Assembly (NCBI GenBank): GCA_023376005.1
Contig: CM042139.1
Coordinates: 143,215,664 to 143,279,663 of the forward strand
Direction: 5' to 3'
Source: Doryteuthis pealeii
Lineage: Eukaryota > Mollusca > Cephalopoda > Myopsida > Loliginidae
Length of the DNA: 64,000 bases
The notes under the pieces are model-generated. The model saw only the letters and a program-made list of their open reading frames with translations, searched no databases and was not told the origin of the DNA. Shown here in pieces: positions 11,640 through 21,484 of this stretch; positions within the stretch are counted from its first letter, which is position 1; every line of letters starts with the position of its first letter. The position numbers and the translations under genes were made by a program.

Positions 11640-12250
11640 GCGATGACGGGAGTTATCTTTGGTTGAACCATCATCCAGAATTAGACGCAATCAAAATTTG
11701 GACTGGTTATATAGTATCGAGGACACCCACACAACTTCACGTGGTCACGCCTCTTCCAGCACAACGACTACGCAACTTCTTGTGACTATGCCTCTTCCAG
11801 AATGATGCCTACACAATTTCACGACCCCTATGTAACCATGTCTTTCTTTCCCGTCTGGCCACCCACATTATGTCCACTTAGTCCAGATCTTTTATTTGCT
11901 TATGTTAACCCAAGACTGATTTCTGCCCACACACCAACACAGCAGAAACAGGGACAAAGTTCTCCACTCAACCGATATCTGATCAAACAATCTTTATCAA
12001 CCATGAGTTGTCAGTAAACTAAAGCTATTTCAACAGATTTGTTTTTGTTGGAGTTTTTTCATGAGATATTCTAAATTATGTACTGACATTTCATGGGTGT
12101 CAATTATTGTGACCAGGACTGCATAAAACTTCAACAAAATGATTCTACTGATCAAAAAGAAAACAAATACCAAATCAGTTCATTCATTTTAACTTTTAGA
12201 ATAACAGATGACTTTACATGATAGCAAATGCTTTCAAAATTAATACATTT
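11640..12250. other. no recognisable feature
   Basis: Mixed composition, with a GC-richer part at 11,720-11,960. No convincing exon or matched repeat. Confidence 0.4.
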
Positions 12251-12251
12251 T

Positions 12252-12586
12252 CAGAGATGCTGATAGGTACGAGTCCTGCATCCTGCATCACTGCCGCAGA
12301 AAAATCTAAAAGGACGCAGAAAAATCGTATCCATGTGTCCTAGTGTTTTTTTTTCTTCCCCCACCATTTCAAGCTAACTGTAAATACATTTCAAAACTTT
12401 CTTGGAAACGAATTACACTGTATAGGGTACAAGGTAGGGGTGAGGCGGCTTTAGTTGTTCATAGATAAAAACTATGCAATTCATTAGGAAACTTTAGTTG
12501 GGACCCATCAAATTTCCCAGGGACTCATTCAAATCAAATCCGTTAATCCCAGGACGCACTAAATCAAAAATATACCAGCATCACTG
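12252..12586 (+). mobile_element. MITE-like element, family E, copy 2
   Basis: The full-length copy starts CAGAGATGCTGATAG and ends with the complement CAGCATCACTG. The body matches copy 1 (4,365-4,692) in inverse orientation, including 'agctaactgtaaatacattt' and 'gactcattcaaatc'. There is no coding frame. Confidence 0.65.
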
Positions 12587-12659
12587 CATTTATATAATCT
12601 TTCATATAGTGTAGACAAAATATTACAAATCATAATTTTCTATCTTATAAACCAAAAGA

Positions 12660-12722
12660 TTCTACCATCGTGTCAGTGGGGCTTGGAATACACTGATTGT
12701 ATCTCCACTGCAGAGGGTTAAG
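12660..12722 (+). repeat. family D repeat fragment
   Basis: 'ggggcttggaatacactgat' and 'ctccactgcagagggtta' are the complement of family D words seen at 10,700 and 13,450. Confidence 0.45.
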
Positions 12723-12811
12723 AAGACCTTACCAAAAATGGATATCCTGTATTATTTCCCTACCATTTTTGTAATCCCACTTTTTTTTATTTGTCTATAA
12801 TAAAAATCATA

Positions 12812-13355
12812 AGGAGGTGCTTGTGGTGTAACAGTTATCATTGTAGCAAATGGACGCTGTGACCCAAGTTCAAATTTGGGATAGTGCATATAGTGCTAAT
12901 ATCCTAATCAGAGATGCGCCCTGCGTCTCTGATGCACAAAAATCTAAAAGGATGCAGTAAAATCGTATCCATGCATCCCAGTGTTTTTTTTTTTCCCCCC
13001 TCACCATTTAAAGCTAACTGTAAATACATTTCAATAGTTTCTTAGAAACAAATTACACAGGATAGGTTACATGGTAGGAGTTAGAAGGCTTTAGTTGTAA
13101 CCCATAAATTTTCCCGGGGACTCATTCAAAGCAAATATGTGCGTTCCAGGACACACTAAAATCAAAAAGTTATCAGCATCACTATTCTCCCTCAGGCTAT
13201 GGGTAAAATAGTAGGGTAGACTGGGCTCTTTAACCTTGTTATGGCAATCGGTCTGGGAGAAGGAAAATTCTGAATTCAAACCTGTTGAACTCCACTTAAA
13301 AATTTACCTTGTCACATCCTGATTATGAGGAGGGGTTAGGTAAATACATATAATA
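12812..13355 (+). repeat. tRNA-derived SINE interrupted by a family E MITE
   Basis: The tRNA-like head 'gtgcttgtggtgtaacagtt' with box B-like 'gttcaaatttggga' occupies 12,812-12,908. The body resumes at 13,194 with 'ctatgggtaaaatagtaggg' and 'acatcctgattatgaggagg'. The same SINE uninterrupted lies at 49,610-49,905. The gap is filled by a family E element. Confidence 0.6.
12909..13193 (+). mobile_element. MITE-like element, family E, copy 3
   Basis: It starts CAGAGATGCG and ends CAGCATCACT. It is shorter than copy 2 (285 bp) through internal deletions. It is inserted inside a SINE, which orders the two insertions in time. Confidence 0.65.
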
Positions 13356-13374
13356 ACAATCATTTGTTTGCTCA

Positions 13375-13500
13375 GTTATATGGCCTCACCACTGGATGCA
13401 GTTTAGTGTCCTACTCAGGATACCCCTTTTTGGGTGGGATCTTACCTGCAGAGAAATATATTTGGCATATTCTAAGCCACACTAACAGGGCGCTAATGAA
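13375..13500 (-). repeat. SINE-like repeat, family D fragment
   Basis: 'ctcaccactggatgcagttt', 'gggtgggatcttacc' and 'cactaacagggcg' match 2,030-2,150. Confidence 0.55.
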
Positions 13501-14160
13501 ACATGTTTTTTGTTAATACAGTTTCTAACACTTCTTCCCTCAGAATCATGGGAACTAAATCACTGATTTTGCTTTTGGAAATTACATTTTAAACATAGAA
13601 TCAAGCATTTTTAATGATAAATTATTGAATAGAAATAATCCAAATATAGTAACTACAACTTACAAGTCTAGCAAAGGCCTGAGAGCAAATACAGTGGTAC
13701 AAGTTTAATTTGTTCCACTCATAACTCAATTTCCTCATATATCAAATCAATTTTCCCTATGGAAATAAACTGAAATGCCATTAATCCGTTCTAGCCCAAC
13801 AAAAACACCCTCATTTTTTGTTACGTTTTTTGAATAAGAAAAATAGCACTGGATTGTATAAAAACATAATAAAATAGAATGTAATGAATTATGTGCTGTA
13901 ATATGTTTTAATGTTTATATTTTTTTATAAATAATATTTTTCTTTGGCATAATGAATTTGGAAAATTAAATGTTTTTAGTGAACTTATTAACATAAGCAT
14001 ATCTGAAGCTTGCTCATACCTCAAAGTTTAGCTCAACACAGCAAGAAATCAACCGAGTGTCAGCTCATACCTCGGAGTACTTGTAAGTCAAGATACCACT
14101 GCAGTTTTAAATGCGTACATACAATAAACTCTAAGTACTCTAACTACTATATCTATTCAA
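13501..14160. other. no recognisable feature
   Basis: AT-rich DNA. No exon or matched repeat identified. Confidence 0.4.
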
Positions 14161-14165
14161 TTTCT

Positions 14166-14400
14166 TTAGCTCAGTTGGTAGAGCACTTGACTAGGAATCA
14201 CAAGGTTCCTGGTTCAATACAGGCCCTCACCAACTCAGCGTATGAGTAGTACAGAGATCTGTGCAATAAGGTAAGGAGCTGATTGTAGGTGTGGCGCTCC
14301 AACTCAGACGCTAAAACAATCTCTTAGGTCTAGCGCTAATGAAAGGGGGATAGACTCCCTCACTGTCTGGCTGATACAGACGTTAGGCCACCCCAACGAC
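14166..14400 (+). repeat. tRNA-derived SINE, family A, copy 1
   Basis: The head is 'tagctcagttggtagagca' (pol III box A) followed by 'ctggttcaatac' (box B). A body follows with 'accaactcagcgtatgagta', 'acaatctcttaggtctagcg' and 'gatagactccctcac'. Other copies: 43,485-43,740, 49,085-49,320 and 62,905-63,125 (plus), 58,425-58,625 (minus). The tRNA part cannot form a functional cloverleaf, so this is a retroposon and not a tRNA gene. Confidence 0.8.
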
Positions 14401-14868
14401 TTTACTTATACTTTTTTTTAGGTATACTGCATTATCATAATAAGATTGTTTTGCCACCATCAAGTATGATCAATAATGATTCATTCTAGATATCTTAATA
14501 TAGCAGACATGTAAACAAATCACAATATCATGTCAGCAATAATAACCATGTGTTTGACAATAAGTTCCTTTATATTTAATTCACATACCACATATCCAAG
14601 TATATAAATCTTAAATGGTAGACAGTATCTCCTAGGAGATTTTGGTTTTGGAATTTTCTTGATTATTTCTTCTTACTTCTGCCAATCTATCATGACTTTT
14701 TCTGACACACAAAATTCTCTTTAAGCAAATTCAATAACATAAAAATCAGCCATATAATTTGATCTTTTATGCTTAGAGGTCACAGTTTAGTTTTTCTCAA
14801 CTTTTTTTTTTTTTTTATCATAAATAATATAAACTTTTTTTTACACCTCTGTTAACAAATGTGTGTGT
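14401..14868. other. no recognisable feature
   Basis: AT-rich with a long T run near 14,804-14,816. Confidence 0.4.
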
Positions 14869-15401
14869 ATTTGTTATATATCCCTTTATATCGGGTATAT
14901 AATTGTGAGAGAGAGAGAGAGAGAGAGAGAGACACACAGAGTATGAGAGATGATGATGAGGGGTTCTTACTTGCTAACTCTTTTGTTTGTTCCTGGTATC
15001 TTCTCTTGTTGGGTTGTTTTCTTGGTCTGTTTCTTCTTTCTGGTTTGGGCTGGGTATCTGTGCATTCTTGTTCTAATCAATCAACAAGACTTTGTTGTTT
15101 TTCTTTTAGTCTTTATTAAGAACAAACCCCAGCCCAGGACTGCACAGTGAGAGCGACATCTTGAGAGCCGATGACAGTGTCTTCTCTTGGTTAGTAATTG
15201 GTCACAACTAAAGATTGTCACATGCTTCTAATGCATTTATGGAAAAGTTAAATAAAGGTTATTACCTGCCGCTAATGGTAACGGATAAGGTAATTTTCCA
15301 CTTAACCCCCATTATTTTGAATCTAACAAACTCTGATTCAAAATTTATCTAACTACAGTACTTACATAATTCATAAGCTACCTATGGATTATGTAACATA
15401 T
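14869..15401. mobile_element. LTR-like repeat, copy 1
   Basis: It begins TGTTATATA and ends ATGTAACA, giving TG...CA termini with a 5-bp inverted end (TGTTA/TAACA). A related copy with the same ends lies at 51,260-51,749. Both carry 'aagactttgtt' followed by 'tctttattaa', and 'gggtatataa' near the left end. Flanking 'tatt' on both sides is a possible 4-bp target duplication. A solo LTR is the likeliest explanation; a (GA)n run at about 14,907-14,932 lies inside. Confidence 0.5.
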
Positions 15402-15491
15402 TACCAAAAGAGTTATAAGTGAAAGTGGCCCCTCAGGCTTATAACAACTGGAATCCAGCCATGTTTGATCTTTATTTCTCTTATAAATTTA

Positions 15492-15552
15492 CTATCTTAC
15501 TATATGAGGCCGTAGTCCAGCACGTTAACAGCTATGCCATGAGGACTCCCGA
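15492..15552 (-). repeat. tRNA-like SINE head, family B
   Basis: The minus strand reads 'ggagtcctcatggcatagct' and 'taacgtgctggactac', matching the family B heads at 57,407 and 63,172. Confidence 0.55.
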
Positions 15553-15601
15553 CCCTCATAAATATAAGGCTAGAATACATAAATAACATGCTTTACAGAT
15601 A

Positions 15602-15890
15602 CATTTAAATTTACTTATGAATAGGATCATTATTATATTATTAATATTTTATCATTTAAATTTAATTAATAGAATCATTTTATCATTTAAATTTACTTAT
15701 GAATGGGATCATTATTATATTATTAATATTTTATCATTTAAATTTAATTAATAGAATCATTTTATCATTTAAATTTACTTATGAATAGGATCATTATTAT
15801 ATTATTAATATTTTATCATTTAAATTTAATTAATAGAATCATTTTATCATTTAAATTTACTTATGAATGGGATCATTATTATTAAAATGG
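15602..15890. repeat. 82-bp tandem repeat, ~3.5 units
   Basis: Unit starts 'catttaaatttacttatgaa' occur at 15,602, 15,684, 15,766 and 15,848, an exact 82-bp period. Each unit also contains a second, shorter 'catttaaatttaattaat' half. Units are nearly identical, so expansion is recent. Confidence 0.95.
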
Positions 15891-17510
15891 CCATTATTGA
15901 TATTGTATTGCATTACAAATTTTAAACCCCAAGGAAAGTTTGGTAGATTAGTTGTATGTGTTTCTCCATGGTAGATTTCCATGGTAAAAAAAAAAAAAAA
16001 GGTGACTTTCTAAAAAGATTAAAAAACTGACTTTGCGGGTTTAGCATGGATTTTAAAGCTGCATAAGTTTCTTTATTTTTGCAGAAAAACAACCAGCAAA
16101 TAAATATTTATTCTTTTGTATCTGTGTAAACCAGGCATGGTAACCTTTTTTGAGAAGTGGGCCACATGTGTAGACATGGCTCATCATCAATTTAAGGTAA
16201 TTTTACATTGAAGGTACCTCAACTATTTTCACTAAAGAAGACTATACACATAAACATCGGCCTTTGTTCTCTCTTCTGTGAAAAGATATTTCCTATAAAA
16301 AAAGTCTTAGGCAGCACTGCAGACAGTAGTTTGCCCATCTGGTGTAAACAGATAAAATGTAAATACTTAAAAGAATCAGAAGTACTTTTAAAAAACAGTA
16401 CCTATCTTCTCTAATAATAAATGTGTTGGGTCAGTAAAATATGTTTATTTCTATGTATGGAGTTAATGGAGGGAGAGCCTTTCTGTGATTGGACATAGCA
16501 ATCACGTGACACACCGAGAAGTATTGAAATCCATATTCAATAGACACTTTCAGACCAGTTCCACGACTAGTCGGACAGAAATTATCTCTGAGAGAATTCA
16601 CTCAAATAGAAAATACCAGATATCCTTAATTTCCCTCTCTCTCAAACTTAACTATAGGAAGGATTAGTTATTGAACTAAGTTTTGATTAATTTATTTGTT
16701 GCTAGTCTAAGAATAAATGCTATACTAACACAATAAATGTGAATGCCATTATGTCAGTGTCGCTTGTTTTCAACTTTACTCCTAGAGGCCATAGCCCAAC
16801 ATATCACACCCATTTTGTGAACAAATTAAAAACATTCCTGGCCAAATCCACACCTGCAATTGCCAACTAATAATCCCTTTAAAGCTGGTAATTCTAATAT
16901 CTTTCTTTTCTTTTTTTTTTGTAGATGTAATCTAAATGTTTCATTTTTTAATATTGATATCATGGGTGAAATGCTTGGAGAAAAAACTAGATGGGAACTA
17001 CACAAGAATACAGCATGATGCTGTCTTGAACAAATCCTGGAAGCAGCACTTCACAACATACTGGGAACTGCTGGAGAAGTAAGGACAAACTCATAAGTGA
17101 CTATAAAAATTAGTGGGTATTAATTTTTAACTAATATGAAGTCCTTATAATTCATTAGGGTATCTATGGATAACCTAACACTGAACATTTCAGTAAGGAA
17201 AAGCAATAATTATAAACTCACATTAACAAATGTACATAAAAATGTTTAATTACACATGTAAAGACAGAAACAGGATACACATGTCCCAAACAAATAAAAT
17301 GCACAATTATGTTCCATGAAGAAAACAGTGTGTAATAATAAAAAGTTTAGGAAAGATTTACAATGTCTTCCATATTTTTTCTTGGGGTGCATATAAATTC
17401 TATTCTATGATTAGAGCTTTGCTCACTCACAAGTGAGGACTGAAAATAAAGAGGTGTTAACCCATCAAAGAAAGGTGGCTAAAAGAGATAAGGCTTGAAG
17501 GGCTGAATTG
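15891..17510. other. no gene recognised
   Basis: AT-rich DNA. A possible diverged minus-strand family C piece lies near 16,995-17,085 ('gcagcacttcacaacatact', 'ctggagaagtaagga'). Confidence 0.4.
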
Positions 17511-17514
17511 AAAG

Positions 17515-17770
17515 ATGACATGCAAAGCCACACCTACAATCCCAAGGGAGAACTGATGACTTGCCAGGAGTGATGACCAATAGGGATATGTTTGTCTCCC
17601 TTCAAAACGTGGACACCTACACATGGACATAAAAGTGTTGGCCTACCAGCAAAAACTAACATTGATCAGTTTTATGCAGATACTGGATGGTGTACTGAGG
17701 ACTTGACCAATAGGGATGGGTGCCAAGAAAGTATCATGGGAATGTGTACTGTCAGTATGACTTAATGATG
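17515..17770 (-). repeat. interspersed repeat, family C, minus copy
   Basis: The complement carries 'catccctattggtcaagtcc', 'cagcatct'-like and 'gtgtccatgtgtag'-like words, and 'atcatcattaag' at the end, in family C order reversed. Confidence 0.5.
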
Positions 17771-17924
17771 ATGAAATCATTTCTCTAATGTTATTATGCC
17801 TTAGGATAGCATAATGTTTTAACAAGCCTAACATACCAATTTCCCAGCTTTGTTAGTTCAGTCTACACTGGGTGCTCTACTGTAATGGCCTTGTGTCAGA
17901 TTAAGGCTTTAAATTTTAAAAAGG

Positions 17925-18185
17925 AATTTAAATTATTTCCCTGACCTCTCCCACAAGGCCAGATTAATACAAGGTCTTTTTAACATGAGGAGACATGCTA
18001 AACCAAAACTCATGCGGTGGCCAGTGCTAAAAATGCATGTGCCGGTATTCCCACTTTTGGGCATTAAACCAGGCCCTGCCCCTTTTACGTGAGAGGACAA
18101 GGGCTACTTAGAGGGACAGCCCCCTAGGACCATGTGATTGATTAAAATCACTCACCCAATAGGAAATGAAGCTCCTAATAAACTC
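17925..18185. repeat. interspersed repeat, family H, copy 2
   Basis: It matches 110-385 in the same orientation: 'caaggtctttttaacatgag', 'ccaggccctgccccttt' and 'gacagccccctaggacc'. Confidence 0.55.
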
Positions 18186-18838
18186 AAATAACCTAGGCTG
18201 TGGTGTAACATTTTTTAAGTATCTCTTCCTAAGTTTAAATATCGTTTTTTATCTAGCAACAATAAGAATAGAACAATAGAAAAACTTGAGAATGTCAATA
18301 TTTTTAACTATTCATAAGATTATTTTGTGTTTAGCAAGATAAACAATGCTATTTTTGCTTTAAACATTAAAAGATTATACGAACCAACCTGCAAAATGTC
18401 AGTAGATATTAAAAGTAAATAAAAAAAATGTGATAATAAAATAGTTCCAGTTTTCTATTAAGCCTACAAAGATCAGGAAGCAAAGTAATATATGTGTTAC
18501 TACCCATTATGTTCTAAAGCAGGGTCTCTCAACAAGGGCCATGAGATTTGGGGGAGGAGGGTGCACAAGACCAAAATGGGGGGCACACTAATGGGTTGCT
18601 AGAAGGAAATGAATAATTTGTTTTCTTGTGCATTATGCAACAACAGATTACACTGGTCAACATCAACCATTGTTATTATATATTTTTAATCTACTGATTT
18701 CAAATATGAAGATGTTTTTCTTTTCCTGAATGCTCTCATTTGTTTGCTATCAATGTATTTCAAAATATAAAATTTTTATCTTTGTCTCACTGTCAACATC
18801 ATCTATCAGAAGAAACATGTGATTGAACTCTTATTGAA
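18186..18838. other. no recognisable feature
   Basis: AT-rich sequence with no matched repeat. Confidence 0.4.
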
Positions 18839-20206
18839 TTAACTGGTGAATGAAAAAAAGAAAATGTTACATAGTCTAACATTTTTGCAACACAATTTGA
18901 AACAGTCATTAATACAAAGGATAGAATTTATATGAAACTCGTTAGGTAAGAAATTGGTTGCTATGCAGATACAAATCTCATAATCAGTATTTAATGCTCT
19001 GACAAATTGTTTAATCAGACCCAACTTGATGTGCAGAGGAAGAAATATGATCTTTTTTCGACTGACGATTGGGTTATTAACAATATTTGGCATACCAACT
19101 CCCAGAATCTCACTTTGACTTAAGGGCCACTCTTTTTGGTTCCAATGCTTATCTCTTACTCGGCTATCCTACAACATGCAAATAATATAGGATACCTTGT
19201 AAAATCCTCTTAGTTTATCAAGGAAGAAGTTCACCATTTTGAGATCCGCACAAATTGTCCAGTTGTGCTTGTGGTACTTTAGTAGATCTATCTCAGTTTT
19301 AATGTCATTATGCTCCTTTCGTAAATGCACAGAATGACCTGCTGGAACAGCTGCATAGATATTGCCATTATGTAGTAGAACAGACATCGGGCTGCACTTG
19401 GAACTATCTAGGAATAATATACAATCATTTGGATTATACAATGGAATTCCTAATTCCTGGAGAAGATCCGAGATATTATGACAATAAACAAACTTATTCT
19501 CCTCTTTAAAGAAATCCACAAAAACCTCTTCCTGATTTCAAAAGTAGGAAACTTTTGTGATTTTGTTCAGTAGAGCCTTTTCTTGCAATCTAGAAGCTAA
19601 AATTTTGGCATTTTTGGAGAGACCCAAATTACGCACAAGGTCATTTAGCTTTGGTTGGTTAAACTGCTGAGGAGCTGATGACTTTGATGCAGCATATGAA
19701 TGATCATCGGAATCTATCTGTATTTCTTCAGTAACATCATCAGTCTCTTGCATTTCATCGATACTCTCTTCTTCAAATGGAGACAACTCAGTAAAAACTG
19801 GAATTGGTAGCTCATTAGAGTGCAGAGTAGGTTGAATTGCTGATGGGATATTAGGATAAGTGATTTTATGTCTGTTTTCTTACCAACACCTTTTGTATTG
19901 ACCAGACAAAAATAGAAGTCAGTTGTGTGGTCCTTTGGTTCCTGCCAGATCATGGAAATTTCCAAAAGGTGGGCCCTTACATTTCCCTTTTGTCCAGTCA
20001 TGCAGCATTTCTTTGAAGTTATGACATACAGTATGAAGGGCCAATTCCTTGTCTTGGTCACCAAGAAGAGTAAGTCCGAAGTACATTTCATAGGCTCACT
20101 TCACAAATAATGTTATATTGCACCTCTGACAAATAAGCATGAAGTATCCACAAACAAAGCAGAATGCACTTGAATTGTTCACATATTGATGTCTCCTTGA
20201 AGCCAT
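18839..20206 (-). pseudogene. broken copy of an uncharacterised repeated animal gene family (ZAD-like zinc pair plus conserved core)
   Basis: Reading the minus strand from an ATG near 20,206, pieces of one protein appear in shifting frames. First is a Cys-x2-Cys segment (FCFVCGYF) with a later WTKGK. Next are WQEPKDHTTDFYFCLV and YPNIPSAIQPTLHSNELPIP. Then come an acidic stretch (19,790-19,720), LNDLVRNLGLSKNAKILASR, FLDSSKCSPMSVLLHNGN, and last IIFLPLHIKLGLIKQFVRAL at about 19,040. I recognise these blocks, in this order, from a family that occurs in many copies in arthropod, cnidarian and mollusc genomes with no assigned function. Here at least three frameshifts and several stops (for example after VSYIICML near 19,170) destroy it. 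The second zinc-binding pair appears damaged (VCHNF). Function unknown; family recognition is from memory. Confidence 0.6.
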
Positions 20207-20639
20207 GATCAAATTTGACAAAAAACAAACAAAATTAGATATCCCTATTGATAACAGAAACGCGTAAGTAATTTATTGAGCTGCAAAAGGATAAAATGTA
20301 ATTGCATGAAAACTAGAGCATACAGAACAAAATTGTTTCCATATTTGAAATCAGATCAGAAATAGTAAAAAGCAGTAAAGAAAATCTCATACAACTGAGA
20401 CTTTCAAAAATGTGTTGTCTTGGTTTTCAAAAATTCAAGAAAGATAACCAATGTTGACAGAAATAAAACGGCCTTCCATACATTCTAGGAAAGAAAACAA
20501 TAACAATTCAAATTTCTCTTAAAAATACTAAAATATGTTGGTTGACATTGATGCTGCCTTCTTCTGATTTCTAAAATTCAGTGTTATATTATATTAAAAG
20601 ATTAGTGAAAATTGGATTTCTATACTAAAAAATAGGTTT
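20207..20639. other. no recognisable feature
   Basis: AT-rich DNA between the pseudogene and the transposon cluster. Confidence 0.4.
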
Positions 20640-21350
20640 TTGAACATTAAAAAAATCAAAATTACTTAATCACATGAAGGAATTAAAATCTCTTAAAAAT
20701 TAATTTCTTTGAAAAAAAATTATTTTTTATGCAATTCAATAGAATATATAGTATATATTAATTTAAAAAAGCAAATAAAAGTTCTCCAAAAATAATATTT
20801 TAGCACTTTTTATTTCAGAATTCATAGACATTTTAACAAAAAATGTGTATTTAAAAATTTCTCGAAATTTGTGATATAATTATTCAGACTCTTATCTTTA
20901 TAGAAAAATTTTAAAATCATACGACTAAAATTTTCTTTTTTCATATTATATAAAATGAAATAAAGGGGCGTCAGTCAACCTAGTAAAAAAAAATTTTCCC
21001 TAATATATTTTAGGAAAAAACAATTTTAAACATAAATTCATCTAAAGGTGAATAAGTATCGAAATTTTCATGAAAATTTGACTCTTATTTAATTTTTCAT
21101 TGAATTTTTTTTTAAGTCTGCAGGCGTAACTTGTATGTGGCCACGTTAAAATTCAATTGTGCGAAAATGTAAACATTGTTTTCGTTCATAATTTTTATTA
21201 TTTCCGTAGGCTGAAAAAATTTTTTAAATCATCAGGAGTTTTTTTTTTAATGTTTGTTTATATTATAAAATTTTGACGATAATATCAACCTTTATTCAAG
21301 TTTCATTGTGTCAAATATAGGGAGGGGGTAATTTAACACATCGAATTGGA
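20640..21350 (+). mobile_element. diverged, truncated relative of the TAGGTACC transposon
   Basis: It follows the order of the 3' two thirds of the TAGGTACC family: 'gatataattattcagactct' (20,870), 'ccctaatatattttagg' (20,999), 'cgtaacttgt', 'caagtttcattgtgt' (21,298) and 'gggggtaattt'. Identity is clearly lower than among the other copies, and the terminal GGTGGTACCTA is replaced by 'ggaggtctctgg'. It is an older or sister-family relic. Confidence 0.6.
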
Positions 21351-21484
21351 GGTCTCTGGGGCCCAACACCCATATTCACAATCTTTAGACTGTGTTCTCT
21401 CAAATGTGATCTGCTCGTGGCAGAGGTAAATAAATAATACATACTATAATAATGAAGAAAAAAAAGTTTCAAGATGTCTAAGTG

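Noticed and set aside
11376..11690. Minus-strand 104-codon frame
   Set aside because: Part of it is a (CA)n microsatellite translated as Cys-Val repeats; low complexity.
14166..14240. Possible functional tRNA gene ('tagctcagttggtagagca' with box B)
   Set aside because: The acceptor and anticodon stems do not pair, and the same head occurs in several copies with a common non-tRNA body, so it is a SINE.
14859..15150. Hydrophobic open frames resembling a membrane protein
   Set aside because: They lie inside an LTR-like repeat, include a translated (GA)n run, and are not shared with the second copy.
15602..15890. CRISPR-like array (regularly spaced repeats)
   Set aside because: Units are contiguous tandem copies without unique spacers, in a eukaryotic setting.
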